Below, in pieces: positions 17,368 to 25,800 of a stretch of DNA of 38,010 bases. Position 1 is the stretch's first letter; the number at the start of each line of letters is the position of its first letter. Source of the stretch: Caldilineaceae bacterium. GTDB lineage: Bacteria; Chloroflexota; Anaerolineae; Caldilineales; Caldilineaceae. Location: the NCBI GenBank assembly GCA_022824685.1, contig JAJDZJ010000060.1, positions 1 through 38,010 of the forward strand, in the 5' to 3' direction. Below the pieces are notes generated by a model, which did not search any database, was not told the DNA's origin, and saw only the letters and a program-made list of their open reading frames with translations. A program made the position numbers and the translations under genes.

Positions 17368-17832
17368 TCAGCTCTCCTCTTTTTCATCCTCGCCGGCTTC
17401 GGGTTTGACCGGTATGTCCTGCGGGGCGCGGGACTGGTCCTCATCTTCCTCGAAGCTGTCGGCAAACTTCTGGACCTCCTCTGAGGCCGTCCGCAGCCCG
17501 GTGGCCAGGCCTTCTTTCAGTTCGGCGGCGAGGGCGCTTTCGCGAACTCGATGCGCCACCTTGGCTGCCTGTTCCTGGAATTCCTGGCCCTGTTCGCTGC
17601 GGTTGAATCGTTCGAGCGCTTCTTCGACGCTGCCGACGAGTGACCCAAGGCCGCGGCGCAGATCCTCTTCCAGTTGAAGGCGCTGTTCACTGCTCCATAC
17701 CTTGCGCGCGGCGTGTGCCATGGCTTCGACAAGGCGCTGGATTTCCTGCGCGATGTCGTCGTTCTGGCCGAATTCCTGGTCTTCTTCTTTGCCTGGATTC
17801 TCAGTCTGCCGCTCCCGGCGTTCCTCTTCCAT
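17368..17832 (-). CDS. Hypothetical acidic helical/coiled-coil protein
   Basis: A 154-residue highly charged protein (Glu/Gln/Arg rich) without Cys, signal peptide or membrane helix. It is predicted almost entirely alpha-helical. The stretch ~25-120 has heptad-like hydrophobic spacing (IQRLVEAMAHAARKVW, LRRGLGSLVGSVEEALERF). The N- and C-terminal ends are acidic and probably disordered. I do not recognise a family; similar small proteins with apolipoprotein-like helices occur in Chloroflexota. The start ATG 17832 has an excellent AGGGAGG site (17838-17844) at 5-base spacing, supporting a real gene. It is 50 bases downstream of the amidase-like gene on the same strand. Confidence 0.7.
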   Translation of the reverse strand: MEEERRERQTENPGKEEDQEFGQNDDIAQEIQRLVEAMAHAARKVWSSEQRLQLEEDLRRGLGSLVGSVEEALERFNRSEQGQEFQEQAAKVAHRVRESALAAELKEGLATGLRTASEEVQKFADSFEEDEDQSRAPQDIPVKPEAGEDEKEES

Positions 17833-17882
17833 TCGAACCTCCCTGGTAACGGTATCGATGTTTACATTACGCTGGCGGGGCG

Positions 17883-19187
17883 CTACAGTTTCGCGGCGCT
17901 GTGCAGGTCGCGGCTCCAGTCTTTGAACTCGTCTTCAAGGACTGCGGCGAGGGCCAGCACGATATCCTCGCGCCAGGGATGGGATACGATCTGCACGGCG
18001 ACAGGGAGACCGTCGACGTCAGTTGCGACGGGCAGGACCGCGGCCGGGTAGCCGGTCAGGTTGAAGGGGACTGTGTAGTCGAAGCGCTGACGGTCTCGGG
18101 CGCCGATGGCGGGCGCGGTGTGGTGGACCGCCGGGCAGAGGATGGCGTCGTAGTAACGGATGTACTGGAGCATATTGGACCGGAACTGATCCCAGGCGTG
18201 GAGGAGCTCGACCACATCCTGGCCGCGCGTGCCCGCCATGCGGCGCCAGCCGCGGTCCAGGTCTCGGGCGCCCCCGACCAGATCAAGCGGGCGGTTCTCG
18301 ACCACCTGGACACCGGCGCGGGAGAGGGCCTGGGCGGACGCGCCCACCGCGTTGGCCACAGCCGAGGTGACGAGAGAGGAAGGATCATAGGGGAAGGATG
18401 CGATTGTCAAATCGCGCAGCGGCAGTTGGGCAGGATCATAGAGGGGTTTGGCGGTGACGCCGCTGTCGACGTAATCGGGCCCGGAGATGGTTCTCAGAGC
18501 AAGGAGAAGGTCCTCAACACGGCGGGCCGCGGGCCCGATTTGCGTCCGCTGGTCGGTGAATCCACCTGGTTGGTTGTATACGCCGGAGTTGGGGACGCGG
18601 CCCTGGGTCGGTTTGATGGCGGTAATGCCGCAAAAGGCCGCGGGCACGCGCATGCCGCCGCCGGTATCGCTGCCAAGGCCCAGGGGGGAGCCCCCCGCGG
18701 CAATCAGAGACGCTTCGCCGCCGCTGCTGCCGCCCGGAGAGCGACCGGCGATATGGGGATTGCGGGTTTGACCGATCACCGCGTTCTCGGTGTCGGCTCC
18801 GCTGCCTGACGGGGGGCAGTTGGTCTTGGCGAGGAGAATTGCGCCGGCCTGCTTCATCCTGGCGACGACCGCGGCGTCGGTCCGGGCAACGGGTTGGTTG
18901 CGAATGCGGCGATCCAAGGGGCTCTGCAGACCGGAGGTTGCGAAAGTGTCTTTCACTGTAAAGGGCAGGCCGTGCAAATGGCCCAGATCCTCTCCGTGGG
19001 CTTGACGCTCGTCGGCGCTTCGCGCCTTCTCCAGCGCGTCATCGGCGACTGCGGTCACGGCGTTAAGTTGGGGATTCATGGATTCGATGCGGGCCAGAAA
19101 GGCCGCGACGACCTCCTGCGCGGAGAGCTCGCGACTGTGTATCATTTGCAGCAGCTGGGTTGCGGAGGCGGTATAGATTGTTTCCAT
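17883..19187 (-). CDS. Amidase-signature family protein lacking the Ser nucleophile
   Basis: A 434-residue protein with the amidase-signature fold. The Lys of the Ser-cisSer-Lys triad is present (K79 in GLPFTVKDTF), as is the cis-Ser (S154 in PGGSSGGEAS). The signature continues as LGLGSDTGG-G-MRVPAAFCG, where active members have GGS(I/L)R; the nucleophile position is Gly178 (codon GGC, 18654-18656). The usual Ser codon AGC is one base away. Active family members hydrolyse amides, for example GatA and fatty-acid amide hydrolase; this one is predicted inactive or to have another role. Otherwise it is full length and undamaged, with intact reading frame. Expressed from a promoter at 19195-19223, apparently leaderless, and followed by the coiled-coil gene. 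Confidence 0.9.
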   Translation of the reverse strand: METIYTASATQLLQMIHSRELSAQEVVAAFLARIESMNPQLNAVTAVADDALEKARSADERQAHGEDLGHLHGLPFTVKDTFATSGLQSPLDRRIRNQPVARTDAAVVARMKQAGAILLAKTNCPPSGSGADTENAVIGQTRNPHIAGRSPGGSSGGEASLIAAGGSPLGLGSDTGGGMRVPAAFCGITAIKPTQGRVPNSGVYNQPGGFTDQRTQIGPAARRVEDLLLALRTISGPDYVDSGVTAKPLYDPAQLPLRDLTIASFPYDPSSLVTSAVANAVGASAQALSRAGVQVVENRPLDLVGGARDLDRGWRRMAGTRGQDVVELLHAWDQFRSNMLQYIRYYDAILCPAVHHTAPAIGARDRQRFDYTVPFNLTGYPAAVLPVATDVDGLPVAVQIVSHPWREDIVLALAAVLEDEFKDWSRDLHSAAKL

Positions 19188-19194
19188 TGGACGT

Positions 19195-19223
19195 ATCCTA
19201 CCTCACCAGGGGGCTGGTATCAA
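19195..19223 (-). promoter_or_regulatory. Promoter of the amidase-like gene, probably leaderless
   Basis: On the minus strand TTGATA (19223-19218), 17-base spacer, TAGGAT (19200-19195). Predicted transcription start is ~19188, next to the ATG at 19187, and no Shine-Dalgarno can fit. Second apparent leaderless gene in the window. Confidence 0.45.
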
Positions 19224-19380
19224 CCGGAACTGGTCGCTTAGACTATCGTTTTTGCGGCTGTCTGGCCCTAGAATAGGGAGGGGGCCAATTGGGAGGGGAA
19301 AAGTCCACTTGCGCACACGGCTTCATAGACGTATTCTGTAGTTGTCCTTGGGCCTACGATTGTCAACAAGAGAAGCAACC

Positions 19381-20886
19381 ATGCCGCGACCCAATGTACT
19401 CTTCCTTTTTTCCGATGAACACAGCTATCGCTGTTTGAGTTTGCTTGACAGTCAGACCGGGGAACCGGTGCATACACCTGTGCTGGACGGCCTGGCGGAA
19501 CAGGGAGCATTTTTCAGCAACGCCTACTGCCAGTCCCCGCTATGCACGCCTTCCCGCATCTGCCTTCTGACCGGGCGGTCGCCGATGACCAGCGGCGGCT
19601 GGGCCAATGGCTCTTATCTGAGGCCGGAACTTCCGACGATCGCCTCAGTATTCGGCGATGCCGGATATGCGACATGCCTGGTGGGCAAGATGCATTTGGG
19701 GGGGACAAACCAGATGGCCGGGTTCGGGCACAGGCCCTACGGCGATTTGACGGGTGGGACCGGGCACCAGCGGGACCCCTTGTCCAAGCGGGAGGGGGGC
19801 TTTGCGATGCGCAGCCGAACGGCGGATGCGGGCATCACCGAGATCCCCGAGGGGGCGCTACAGGAGCAGGTGATCGTTCGGGAAACAGTCGCGTTTCTGC
19901 GCGAGCATGCCGCGGCCCAGCCAGAAACGCCCTGGCTTTTGTGCGCGTCCTTCAGCCGACCGCATTTTCCGCTGACCGCGCCAGGTCGTTTTTTCAGCCG
20001 CTACTGGCCGCAGGGGGTAACCCGACCGAAGGTAGAGCGAACCGGCGATACGGCTCATCACCCGATGACGGTTGGCATGGCTGAGGGATTCCGCACGGAG
20101 GAGGTGTCTGAAGCGGAGATGTTGAAGGCCAGGGCAGCCTACTTTGCCTGCGTCGACTATCTGGACGAGATTCTCGGTGATCTCCTGTTAATGATGGAAT
20201 CCAGCGGCCTGCTGGAAAACACGATCGTGGTCTATACATCGGACCATGGAGAAATGGCGGGCGAGCACGGCATGTGGTGGAAGAATTCCTGGCACGAAGC
20301 CGCGGCCAGGGTTCCGTTAATTATACAGACTCCATCGCAGCGCAGAGGGGACAGCGCGGGCACGCGTGTTGATACGCCGGTCAGCCTGGCGGACGTGTTT
20401 CCGACGTTGTGCGGCCTGGCCGGCATTGCGCCGCCGGAGGGTTTAGAGGGGCGTGATCTTTCGGAGGCGGCGACGCAGGGCGCGTCGCTGGCGACGGAGC
20501 CGGTGTATGTGGACAATCCGCTCCCGCGCTGGGGAGAGGGCTGCGAGAATCGGGTTGTGCGGCTGGGTCAGTATAAGTTCGTTCGTTTTCGAGGGGTGGG
20601 TCCGCCCCTCCTATTTGATCTGAGCGCCGATCCGCTGGAGCAGCGTAACTTGATGGAGAGCGGCACAGAAGAAGAGATGAAAGTCGGCCGGCAGTTGAAG
20701 GCGCTGGTTGACGGGACTTGGGACTTCGACGCGGCGGAGGCGCAGCGCCGGCTGGATGAGGAGGCGCTGCGGCGCAATTCTCTTGGGGCGGAAACGCTCG
20801 GGCAGGGCAACTGCTATCGGATGCCGGACGGGCGCATTGTGGCCGCGGACACGCCGCTATACGAACCGAGGGTCATCGCAGTGTAG
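19381..20886 (+). CDS. Type I sulfatase (arylsulfatase/choline-sulfatase-like)
   Basis: A 501-residue alkaline-phosphatase-superfamily sulfatase. C55 in LCTPSRICLLTGR is the C-x-P-S-R formylglycine site, so a formylglycine-generating enzyme encoded elsewhere is needed. Metal ligands are seen at SDEH (D12) and YTSDHGEMAGEHG. GKMHLGG holds the usual Lys/His pair, and HFPLTAP supplies another. No signal peptide is apparent, so it may act in the cytosol on imported sulfate esters. The exact substrate (glycan, choline sulfate or other) is not readable. ATG 19381 is preferred over an upstream TTG at 19342 because family N-termini begin with PNVLFLFSDEH. It is divergent from the amidase-like gene. 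Confidence 0.92.
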   Translation: MPRPNVLFLFSDEHSYRCLSLLDSQTGEPVHTPVLDGLAEQGAFFSNAYCQSPLCTPSRICLLTGRSPMTSGGWANGSYLRPELPTIASVFGDAGYATCLVGKMHLGGTNQMAGFGHRPYGDLTGGTGHQRDPLSKREGGFAMRSRTADAGITEIPEGALQEQVIVRETVAFLREHAAAQPETPWLLCASFSRPHFPLTAPGRFFSRYWPQGVTRPKVERTGDTAHHPMTVGMAEGFRTEEVSEAEMLKARAAYFACVDYLDEILGDLLLMMESSGLLENTIVVYTSDHGEMAGEHGMWWKNSWHEAAARVPLIIQTPSQRRGDSAGTRVDTPVSLADVFPTLCGLAGIAPPEGLEGRDLSEAATQGASLATEPVYVDNPLPRWGEGCENRVVRLGQYKFVRFRGVGPPLLFDLSADPLEQRNLMESGTEEEMKVGRQLKALVDGTWDFDAAEAQRRLDEEALRRNSLGAETLGQGNCYRMPDGRIVAADTPLYEPRVIAV

Positions 20887-20887
20887 G

Positions 20888-20911
20888 ATTCGGGCCGCGA
20901 GCGGGCCGAAT
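20888..20911 (+). terminator. Hairpin directly after the sulfatase stop
   Basis: ATTCGG (20888-20893) pairs with CCGAAT (20906-20911); two further G-C pairs follow after a G-G mismatch. It begins one base after the stop codon. There is no U tract, so it may be a Rho-type or mRNA-stabilising stem instead of an intrinsic terminator. The rest of the 263-base gap to 21149 shows no gene. Confidence 0.35.
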
Positions 20912-21149
20912 GCGCATTGGGCCGCTGTGGAGGAAGGAGGCGGAAAACGGTCATCAGGGCCGGATTGCAGCGGGCTGGCCGGGCGCATGTTCGCAGGAGC
21001 GAAGCAGGCACTTCAGCGCCAAATTGGGGCGAGGGGGCTCGCCGCAGTGAAGGTATCCTGAGAGCGGCATTGATTTTGATGTATGGGAATGTGACATGGG
21101 ACAACATTGAGGGGCGTGCTCCGGGGTTTTCTGTCTAAAGGAGGCAAGA

Positions 21150-21773
21150 ATGACCGTTGTTACAATTTCCCGCGAATTGGGTTCAAGAGGCACGCGCATT
21201 GCCGAGGCAGTTGGGCATGAGTTGAACGCCCCATGTATCGATAAGGAAGTTCTTGCCGAGATGGCGAGGCAGGCCGGTGTTGAGGTCGAGGTGATCGTCG
21301 AGGCGGAGGAGAAGCTGATGTCGCGCGCCGGCGTTGTCAGCCAAGAGATGCGTTCGCTGTTCTCAGCTGATCCGAATCGCCGGAACAGGCCGATGAACCA
21401 GGAAACGTATGTGGAAGGGATGAAGAACGCGATACGGGCGCTGGCGGAAAGGGGAGACGTGGTCTTTGTCGGGCGGGGAACGCAGTTGATTCTGGAGGAC
21501 CATCCGACCGCGCTGCACGTCCATCTGTTCGCGGCACCGAAGGTCCGGGCCGGCCGAATTCAGCGGCGTCGGGGCATGGCGGAGATTGGCACAGCAGAGC
21601 GAATCATTGGTCTGGCGGACGAACAGAGGCGCAGCTGGTACCAGAGATTCTTCACCAGCGCGGACTGGAAGAACAGCCGGCACTATCATCTGATGCTGGA
21701 CACGGGCCGCATTCCCGAGGCAACGGCGGTTGCGCTGATTGTGCATGCCGCCCGGACTGCCAGGCCCGATTGA
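21150..21773 (+). CDS. Cytidylate-kinase-like family protein
   Basis: A 207-residue protein of the cytidylate-kinase-like (Cytidylate_kin2) family. The N-terminal VTISRELGSRGTRIAEAVG is the modified P-loop of the group, which has no classical GKST. The central VFVGRGTQLIL strand and the RIQRRRGM and RIIGLADEQRRSWYQRFF helical segments match lid and substrate helices. True CMP kinases (Cmk) phosphorylate CMP/dCMP with ATP; members of this side family are widespread and largely uncharacterised, so nucleotide specificity is open. AAAGGAGG (21137-21144) gives a strong ribosome site. The SH3b lipoprotein gene begins 11 bases after its stop, indicating one transcript. Confidence 0.85.
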   Translation: MTVVTISRELGSRGTRIAEAVGHELNAPCIDKEVLAEMARQAGVEVEVIVEAEEKLMSRAGVVSQEMRSLFSADPNRRNRPMNQETYVEGMKNAIRALAERGDVVFVGRGTQLILEDHPTALHVHLFAAPKVRAGRIQRRRGMAEIGTAERIIGLADEQRRSWYQRFFTSADWKNSRHYHLMLDTGRIPEATAVALIVHAARTARPD

Positions 21774-21784
21774 GGGGTAATTCC

Positions 21785-23221
21785 ATGAGTCAACAGGGAC
21801 AAAAGATCTGTGTAGCCTCCAAGTCGGAACTGCCGAGCAGTGAAAGGGGGGGATTGCGGCGCGGGTCACGGCCGGCCGGGGAGATTCTGGTGGTCCTGAT
21901 TCTGGCGATTGGCCTGGTTGGCGCATGCAACCGGCAAGGCAGCGATGAGAGCCCGCCAGAGCAGGCGCCGACGAATACGGCCATACCCCTTGTTTCCACG
22001 AGTACCAGCACGGCCATGCCACCACCGGCAACGTCTACGGCAACTGCGCAGCCGACGGAAACAGTGTCTCCGACGCCGACGCCTTTCGTATTGGAGACCG
22101 CCACGGCCACCGCGACGGGCGCAGCCATGGAAGAGCCCTCGGGCAGTGAAGCGCTCGTAACTGTTCAGGGCGACATGAACGTGCGGAGCGGGCCCGGAAC
22201 CGACGCGGAGAGAATCGGGGGCGCGACGGAGGGAGAGGAGTTCGTGATCACGGGCCGGAGCGAGGACGGCGAGTGGTGGCAGATCGACTATAACGGTGAG
22301 ACGGGCTGGATATACGCGCCGTTTGTACTTGCCGCCAATGCAGAAAATGTACCCATCGCAGGGGGTTCAACGGTGGGAACGGCCCCGCCGGCAGGGACGG
22401 GGCAGGAACCGGAGGTTGGGACTGCAACCATTCTCGAAGACGTGAACGTGCGCAGTGGTCCGAGCACGGAGGAGGAACGAATCGGCGGCGCATATGCAGG
22501 GCAGGAATATGTCATCACAGGCAAGAACGGGGACGGAGACTGGTGGCAGATTGATTTCGAGGGCCAGGCAGGGTGGGTCTATGGGGAATTTGTGACGGCG
22601 ACAAACGGGGCGAATGTCCCGGTTGTGGACAGCGCGCAGGAGGAGGAACCTGCTCCTGAAGCCAGCGCGCCAACCGGTGAAACGGCCGGGCAAGGCGAAG
22701 CCACGGTCATTCTGCTCGGGGAAATGAATATACGAAGCGGGGCCGGCACCGACTATGATGTGATCGGTACCGCCGCGGCCGGACAGGAGTTTGTCATCAC
22801 GGGGAAGAACAGTACGGAGGACTGGTGGCAGATCGAATATGAAGGGCAGAGCGGGTGGCTGTACGCCCCATTTGTGGTGGCATCCAATGCGGAAGCGGTG
22901 CCCGTGGCCAACGCAACGCCGGTTCCTTCAGGCCCCGAGTCGTCGCCGACGACAGCAAGTCCTTTGCAGCCGGGCGCGCCCGCGGTCACGTTTGGCGGGG
23001 AGATCAACGTGCGGACGGGGCCGGGCACCGTATATCCGGTGATTGGCGGGTCGTCGACGGGACAACAGTTTGCGATTACCGGAAAGAATCCCGAAGGAGA
23101 TTGGTGGCGGATTGACTATTACGGCCAAGCCGGCTGGGTTGACGCGTCGCTTGTCACCGCTACCAATGCCGAGAACGTGGAGGTAGCAAACGTCATCCCG
23201 GCTCCGCCTGCCGACAGTTAA
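21785..23221 (+). CDS. Lipoprotein with four SH3b repeats
   Basis: A 478-residue exported lipoprotein. The N-terminal ~30 residues are charged, then a hydrophobic signal segment (~33-47) ends in the lipobox LVGAC (C48). Residues ~55-120 are a Thr/Pro/Ala-rich linker. Four bacterial SH3 (SH3b) domains follow at ~124-190, 212-280, 305-373 and 398-466. Each has the (N/D)xNVRSGPGT-like start, an FVITGK strand, the DWWQI strand and GxxGW(V/I/L). SH3b domains bind peptidoglycan stem peptides or other wall polymers, so an envelope-anchored wall-binding role is likely. No catalytic domain is present. ATG 21785 with GAGGGG upstream is chosen. The protein ends right after the fourth repeat. Confidence 0.92.
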   Translation: MSQQGQKICVASKSELPSSERGGLRRGSRPAGEILVVLILAIGLVGACNRQGSDESPPEQAPTNTAIPLVSTSTSTAMPPPATSTATAQPTETVSPTPTPFVLETATATATGAAMEEPSGSEALVTVQGDMNVRSGPGTDAERIGGATEGEEFVITGRSEDGEWWQIDYNGETGWIYAPFVLAANAENVPIAGGSTVGTAPPAGTGQEPEVGTATILEDVNVRSGPSTEEERIGGAYAGQEYVITGKNGDGDWWQIDFEGQAGWVYGEFVTATNGANVPVVDSAQEEEPAPEASAPTGETAGQGEATVILLGEMNIRSGAGTDYDVIGTAAAGQEFVITGKNSTEDWWQIEYEGQSGWLYAPFVVASNAEAVPVANATPVPSGPESSPTTASPLQPGAPAVTFGGEINVRTGPGTVYPVIGGSSTGQQFAITGKNPEGDWWRIDYYGQAGWVDASLVTATNAENVEVANVIPAPPADS

Positions 23222-23303
23222 GAGAAGGTTCTGCAATGGACGCGCGCGGACGGGCTTAGGTGTGTAGAGACTTCTGTTCGCGGCCAGAGGCTTGAGTAAG
23301 CCG

Positions 23304-24869
23304 CTACTGGTTGAAGCGCAGTGACCTGCCCGGAAGTTCGGGTCCGGAAAAATCGACGGGCGCGCCGCTGCGGATGACAGGTTCCCCGTTCACGATCACG
23401 TCGCCAATGCCGTCGGACAGCTGATGCGGCTGCGAGAAGGTAGCGTTATCCTGGATCGCGTCGGGATCGAAGATGACCAGGTCTGCGAAGCAGCCTTGGC
23501 TCACTTGGCCTCGGTCTTTGAGGCCGAAGCGGGTGGCGGGGGCGCCACTCAGTTTCCAGACGGCGTCTTCGAGAGAAAACAGTCCTTTGCGCACGCACGA
23601 CCCCAGTAGGCGCGCGGCGGAACCGTACTGGCGGGGATGGATAACGCCGCCTTCGTGGTAGACCCCGTCGGTACCGATCATGTGGCTATCGTGGGCGAGA
23701 AATGGCTCGACAAAACTGTCATCGCCCTGAAAGAAGACGAGCAGCACAGCCAGGTTTTCTTCGATCAGGAGATCGCAAAGGGCGTCCTGCGGCTCCTTTC
23801 TCACTTCCTCAATATACTCAGCCAGCGTATTGCCCAGGTAGATACTGTTTTCCTTGCCTGGCAGCCAGGCGATCCTGATTGCATTCATATCCGGGGCGTA
23901 GACCTGCAGGCTGCGGCGAATGTGGGCGCGCATTGCAGGATCGCGGAGCCTGGGCACCGCGGCCAGGGGTCCGTCATGCCAGATTTCGTAAGGCAGGAGA
24001 TAGTTGAGCATCGTTGACCCGGGCAGATAGGGATAGACGTCGAAGGAGAAATCGACCTCGTGGACCGCGACCTGATCGACATAGGCAAGAATGGCCTCGG
24101 TATCGGCGTCGCTGGCGGCCTTGAGATGGGAGATGTGGACGGGGACGCCGGCGCGCCGACCGATCTCGACGGCCTCCTTGAGGGCGGGCAGAGTCCCTTG
24201 CTTGTAGCGCATATGGGTGGCGTACAGGCCTTGGGCGCCGGCCATGGGCTGGCAGGCGGCGACCAGCTCGTCGGTGGAGGCGAAGCACTGGGCCGCGTAG
24301 TCGAGGCCGGTTGAGAGTCCGCAGGCGCCCTCTTGCATGCCTTGCTCCACCTGCAGCTGGATCTGCTGCATCTGCGAATCGTCGGGCGGGGACGGCCCCC
24401 AGCCGCAGATCAGTGTGCGCACGTTGGCGTAGGGAATCTGGGCAATCGCGTTTTGAACGTTGCGCCGGTGGAGGAGGGCCATGTAGTCGCCCAGTGTTTC
24501 CCAGCCTGTATAATCCTGCATGCGGAGGGCGTTCAGGCCGCGCATGTAGTAGAGCCAGTCGCGGGCCGTCTCGCGGCTGAACGGCGCGTAGGAGATGCCG
24601 TCTGCCATGATCACTTCGGTGGTGAAGCCCTGGGTGGTTTTGCTGACCAGGTGGGGCTTGCGCAGGAGCCAGCCGTCGGAATGGTTGTGGGCGTCGACGA
24701 AACCGGGCGCGACGACTCTGTTGTCGGCGTGGATGGTATGGGCTGCGTCGGCGCCGCTCAGGTCGCCGACGGCGGCGATTCTGTCGCCGCGTATGCCCAC
24801 ATCCGCGCGCCGGCGTTTCGCGCGGGAGCCGTCTATGACCGTGCCGCCAGCCACTACGGTATCAAACAC
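23304..24869 (-). CDS. N-acyl-D-amino-acid deacylase-like amidohydrolase
   Basis: A 521-residue metal-dependent amidohydrolase of the D-aminoacylase group. It has the small beta-sandwich flanks (start VVAGGTVIDG, end GCFADLVIFDPD) and a TIM barrel. Metal ligands: H61xH63 (DAHNHSD), later His in ATHMRYK and HISHLK, and Asp in MIGTDG. In classical D-aminoacylases the segment after SQG-TT-V ends NCG, where Cys binds zinc; here it reads ADG, with D90 at the Cys position. It likely removes an acyl group or opens an amide ring of an unknown substrate. The start is GTG 24869 with AAGGGAG nine bases upstream. Last gene of the minus-strand catabolic run. Confidence 0.88.
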   Translation of the reverse strand: MFDTVVAGGTVIDGSRAKRRRADVGIRGDRIAAVGDLSGADAAHTIHADNRVVAPGFVDAHNHSDGWLLRKPHLVSKTTQGFTTEVIMADGISYAPFSRETARDWLYYMRGLNALRMQDYTGWETLGDYMALLHRRNVQNAIAQIPYANVRTLICGWGPSPPDDSQMQQIQLQVEQGMQEGACGLSTGLDYAAQCFASTDELVAACQPMAGAQGLYATHMRYKQGTLPALKEAVEIGRRAGVPVHISHLKAASDADTEAILAYVDQVAVHEVDFSFDVYPYLPGSTMLNYLLPYEIWHDGPLAAVPRLRDPAMRAHIRRSLQVYAPDMNAIRIAWLPGKENSIYLGNTLAEYIEEVRKEPQDALCDLLIEENLAVLLVFFQGDDSFVEPFLAHDSHMIGTDGVYHEGGVIHPRQYGSAARLLGSCVRKGLFSLEDAVWKLSGAPATRFGLKDRGQVSQGCFADLVIFDPDAIQDNATFSQPHQLSDGIGDVIVNGEPVIRSGAPVDFSGPELPGRSLRFNQ

Positions 24870-24918
24870 GTGGCCATTCTCCCTTCAAAGTTGGATACGG
24901 GAATCGGGTGTAGTTAAA

Positions 24919-25758
24919 CTAAGCAGTTTCCTTCTGGCGAACTCTCTGCAACGTATGCTGGTAACGCCGATCCATCTCAGGTTTTTGGGCTGCGAGATAG
25001 TTTTGTTCGGCCTTGCGCGCTGTTTCGGGGCCCGGCACCACCGGAACGTCGACGACGCCGTAGGTGATCTGGTCGTTTCCCCATTGGTAGGCGCAGATTT
25101 CACCCTTGCTGATGATGAGATTCATGCCCACGTTGGCCTCGACGATAGGAACCCCGTTCTCCCTGGCCCTGGCCAGTACGGCCTGGTTCTGCTCTTTGGT
25201 CTTGCTTCCGTAGGAGGGAATGAGGATGATGCGTGCGCCGTCGAGGACGAGGGCGCGAACGATATCCGGGTTCCAGCGATCGTTGCAGAAAACGAAGCCG
25301 GCGCGGCCAATTGGTGTATCGAAGGCGCGAAGGCGGTGGCCGACGCGATTGAAGCGCCAGGAGGAATGCGTGCCCTCCGCCAGCTGGACCTTGTGGTAGC
25401 GGCCACAGATTTCGCCCTCCTGGTCGAGAAAGAGGGCGCAGTTGTAGGCTTCATCTCCGATCCGTTCGGCGAATCCGAAGGCGAGGCAGGTGTTGAGCGT
25501 GCGGGCCAGCTTCTGGAAGCGGCGGATATAGGGGCCGTCGATGGGCTCGGCGACTTCGATCAGGGCATCGGCGGTGGCGCGACCTTCGACCACGTCCATG
25601 ACAACGTAGCCTTCGAGCGCGCCCTCGGTAATCAGGATCATGCGCGGCTCTTCCCGGGCGGCCTCGACAAACAGCTCTTCCATTCTCTGGGCATTGTACT
25701 CTTTGTCCCACTTGGCGGGTCGATAGGAGATGGCGGCTACCTTGACGCTTTCATACAT
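24919..25758 (-). CDS. Nitrilase-superfamily carbon-nitrogen hydrolase
   Basis: A 279-residue C-N hydrolase with the complete Glu-Lys-Cys triad: E45 in ITEGALEGY, K123 in YHKVQL and C158 in FVFCNDRWNPD. These enzymes hydrolyse amides, ureido compounds or nitriles through a Cys thioester. The family-typical length and the GRYHKVQLAEGT segment suggest an amidase or N-carbamoylase, not a true nitrilase; the substrate is open. The start ATG 25758 has AAAGGAAAG upstream. It lies 49 bases before the D-aminoacylase-like gene and 42 bases after a propeller gene, in one probable operon, so both may act on the same amidated substrate. Confidence 0.9.
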   Translation of the reverse strand: MYESVKVAAISYRPAKWDKEYNAQRMEELFVEAAREEPRMILITEGALEGYVVMDVVEGRATADALIEVAEPIDGPYIRRFQKLARTLNTCLAFGFAERIGDEAYNCALFLDQEGEICGRYHKVQLAEGTHSSWRFNRVGHRLRAFDTPIGRAGFVFCNDRWNPDIVRALVLDGARIILIPSYGSKTKEQNQAVLARARENGVPIVEANVGMNLIISKGEICAYQWGNDQITYGVVDVPVVPGPETARKAEQNYLAAQKPEMDRRYQHTLQRVRQKETA

Positions 25759-25800
25759 GGCGCTTTCCTTTTGGTTCTTGACCTTCGTTCGCGGGCTGTC

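Noticed and set aside
23289-23302. GGCTT-GAGT-AAGCC hairpin between convergent SH3b and D-aminoacylase-like genes
   Set aside because: 5-bp stem without T tract; too weak to call a terminator.
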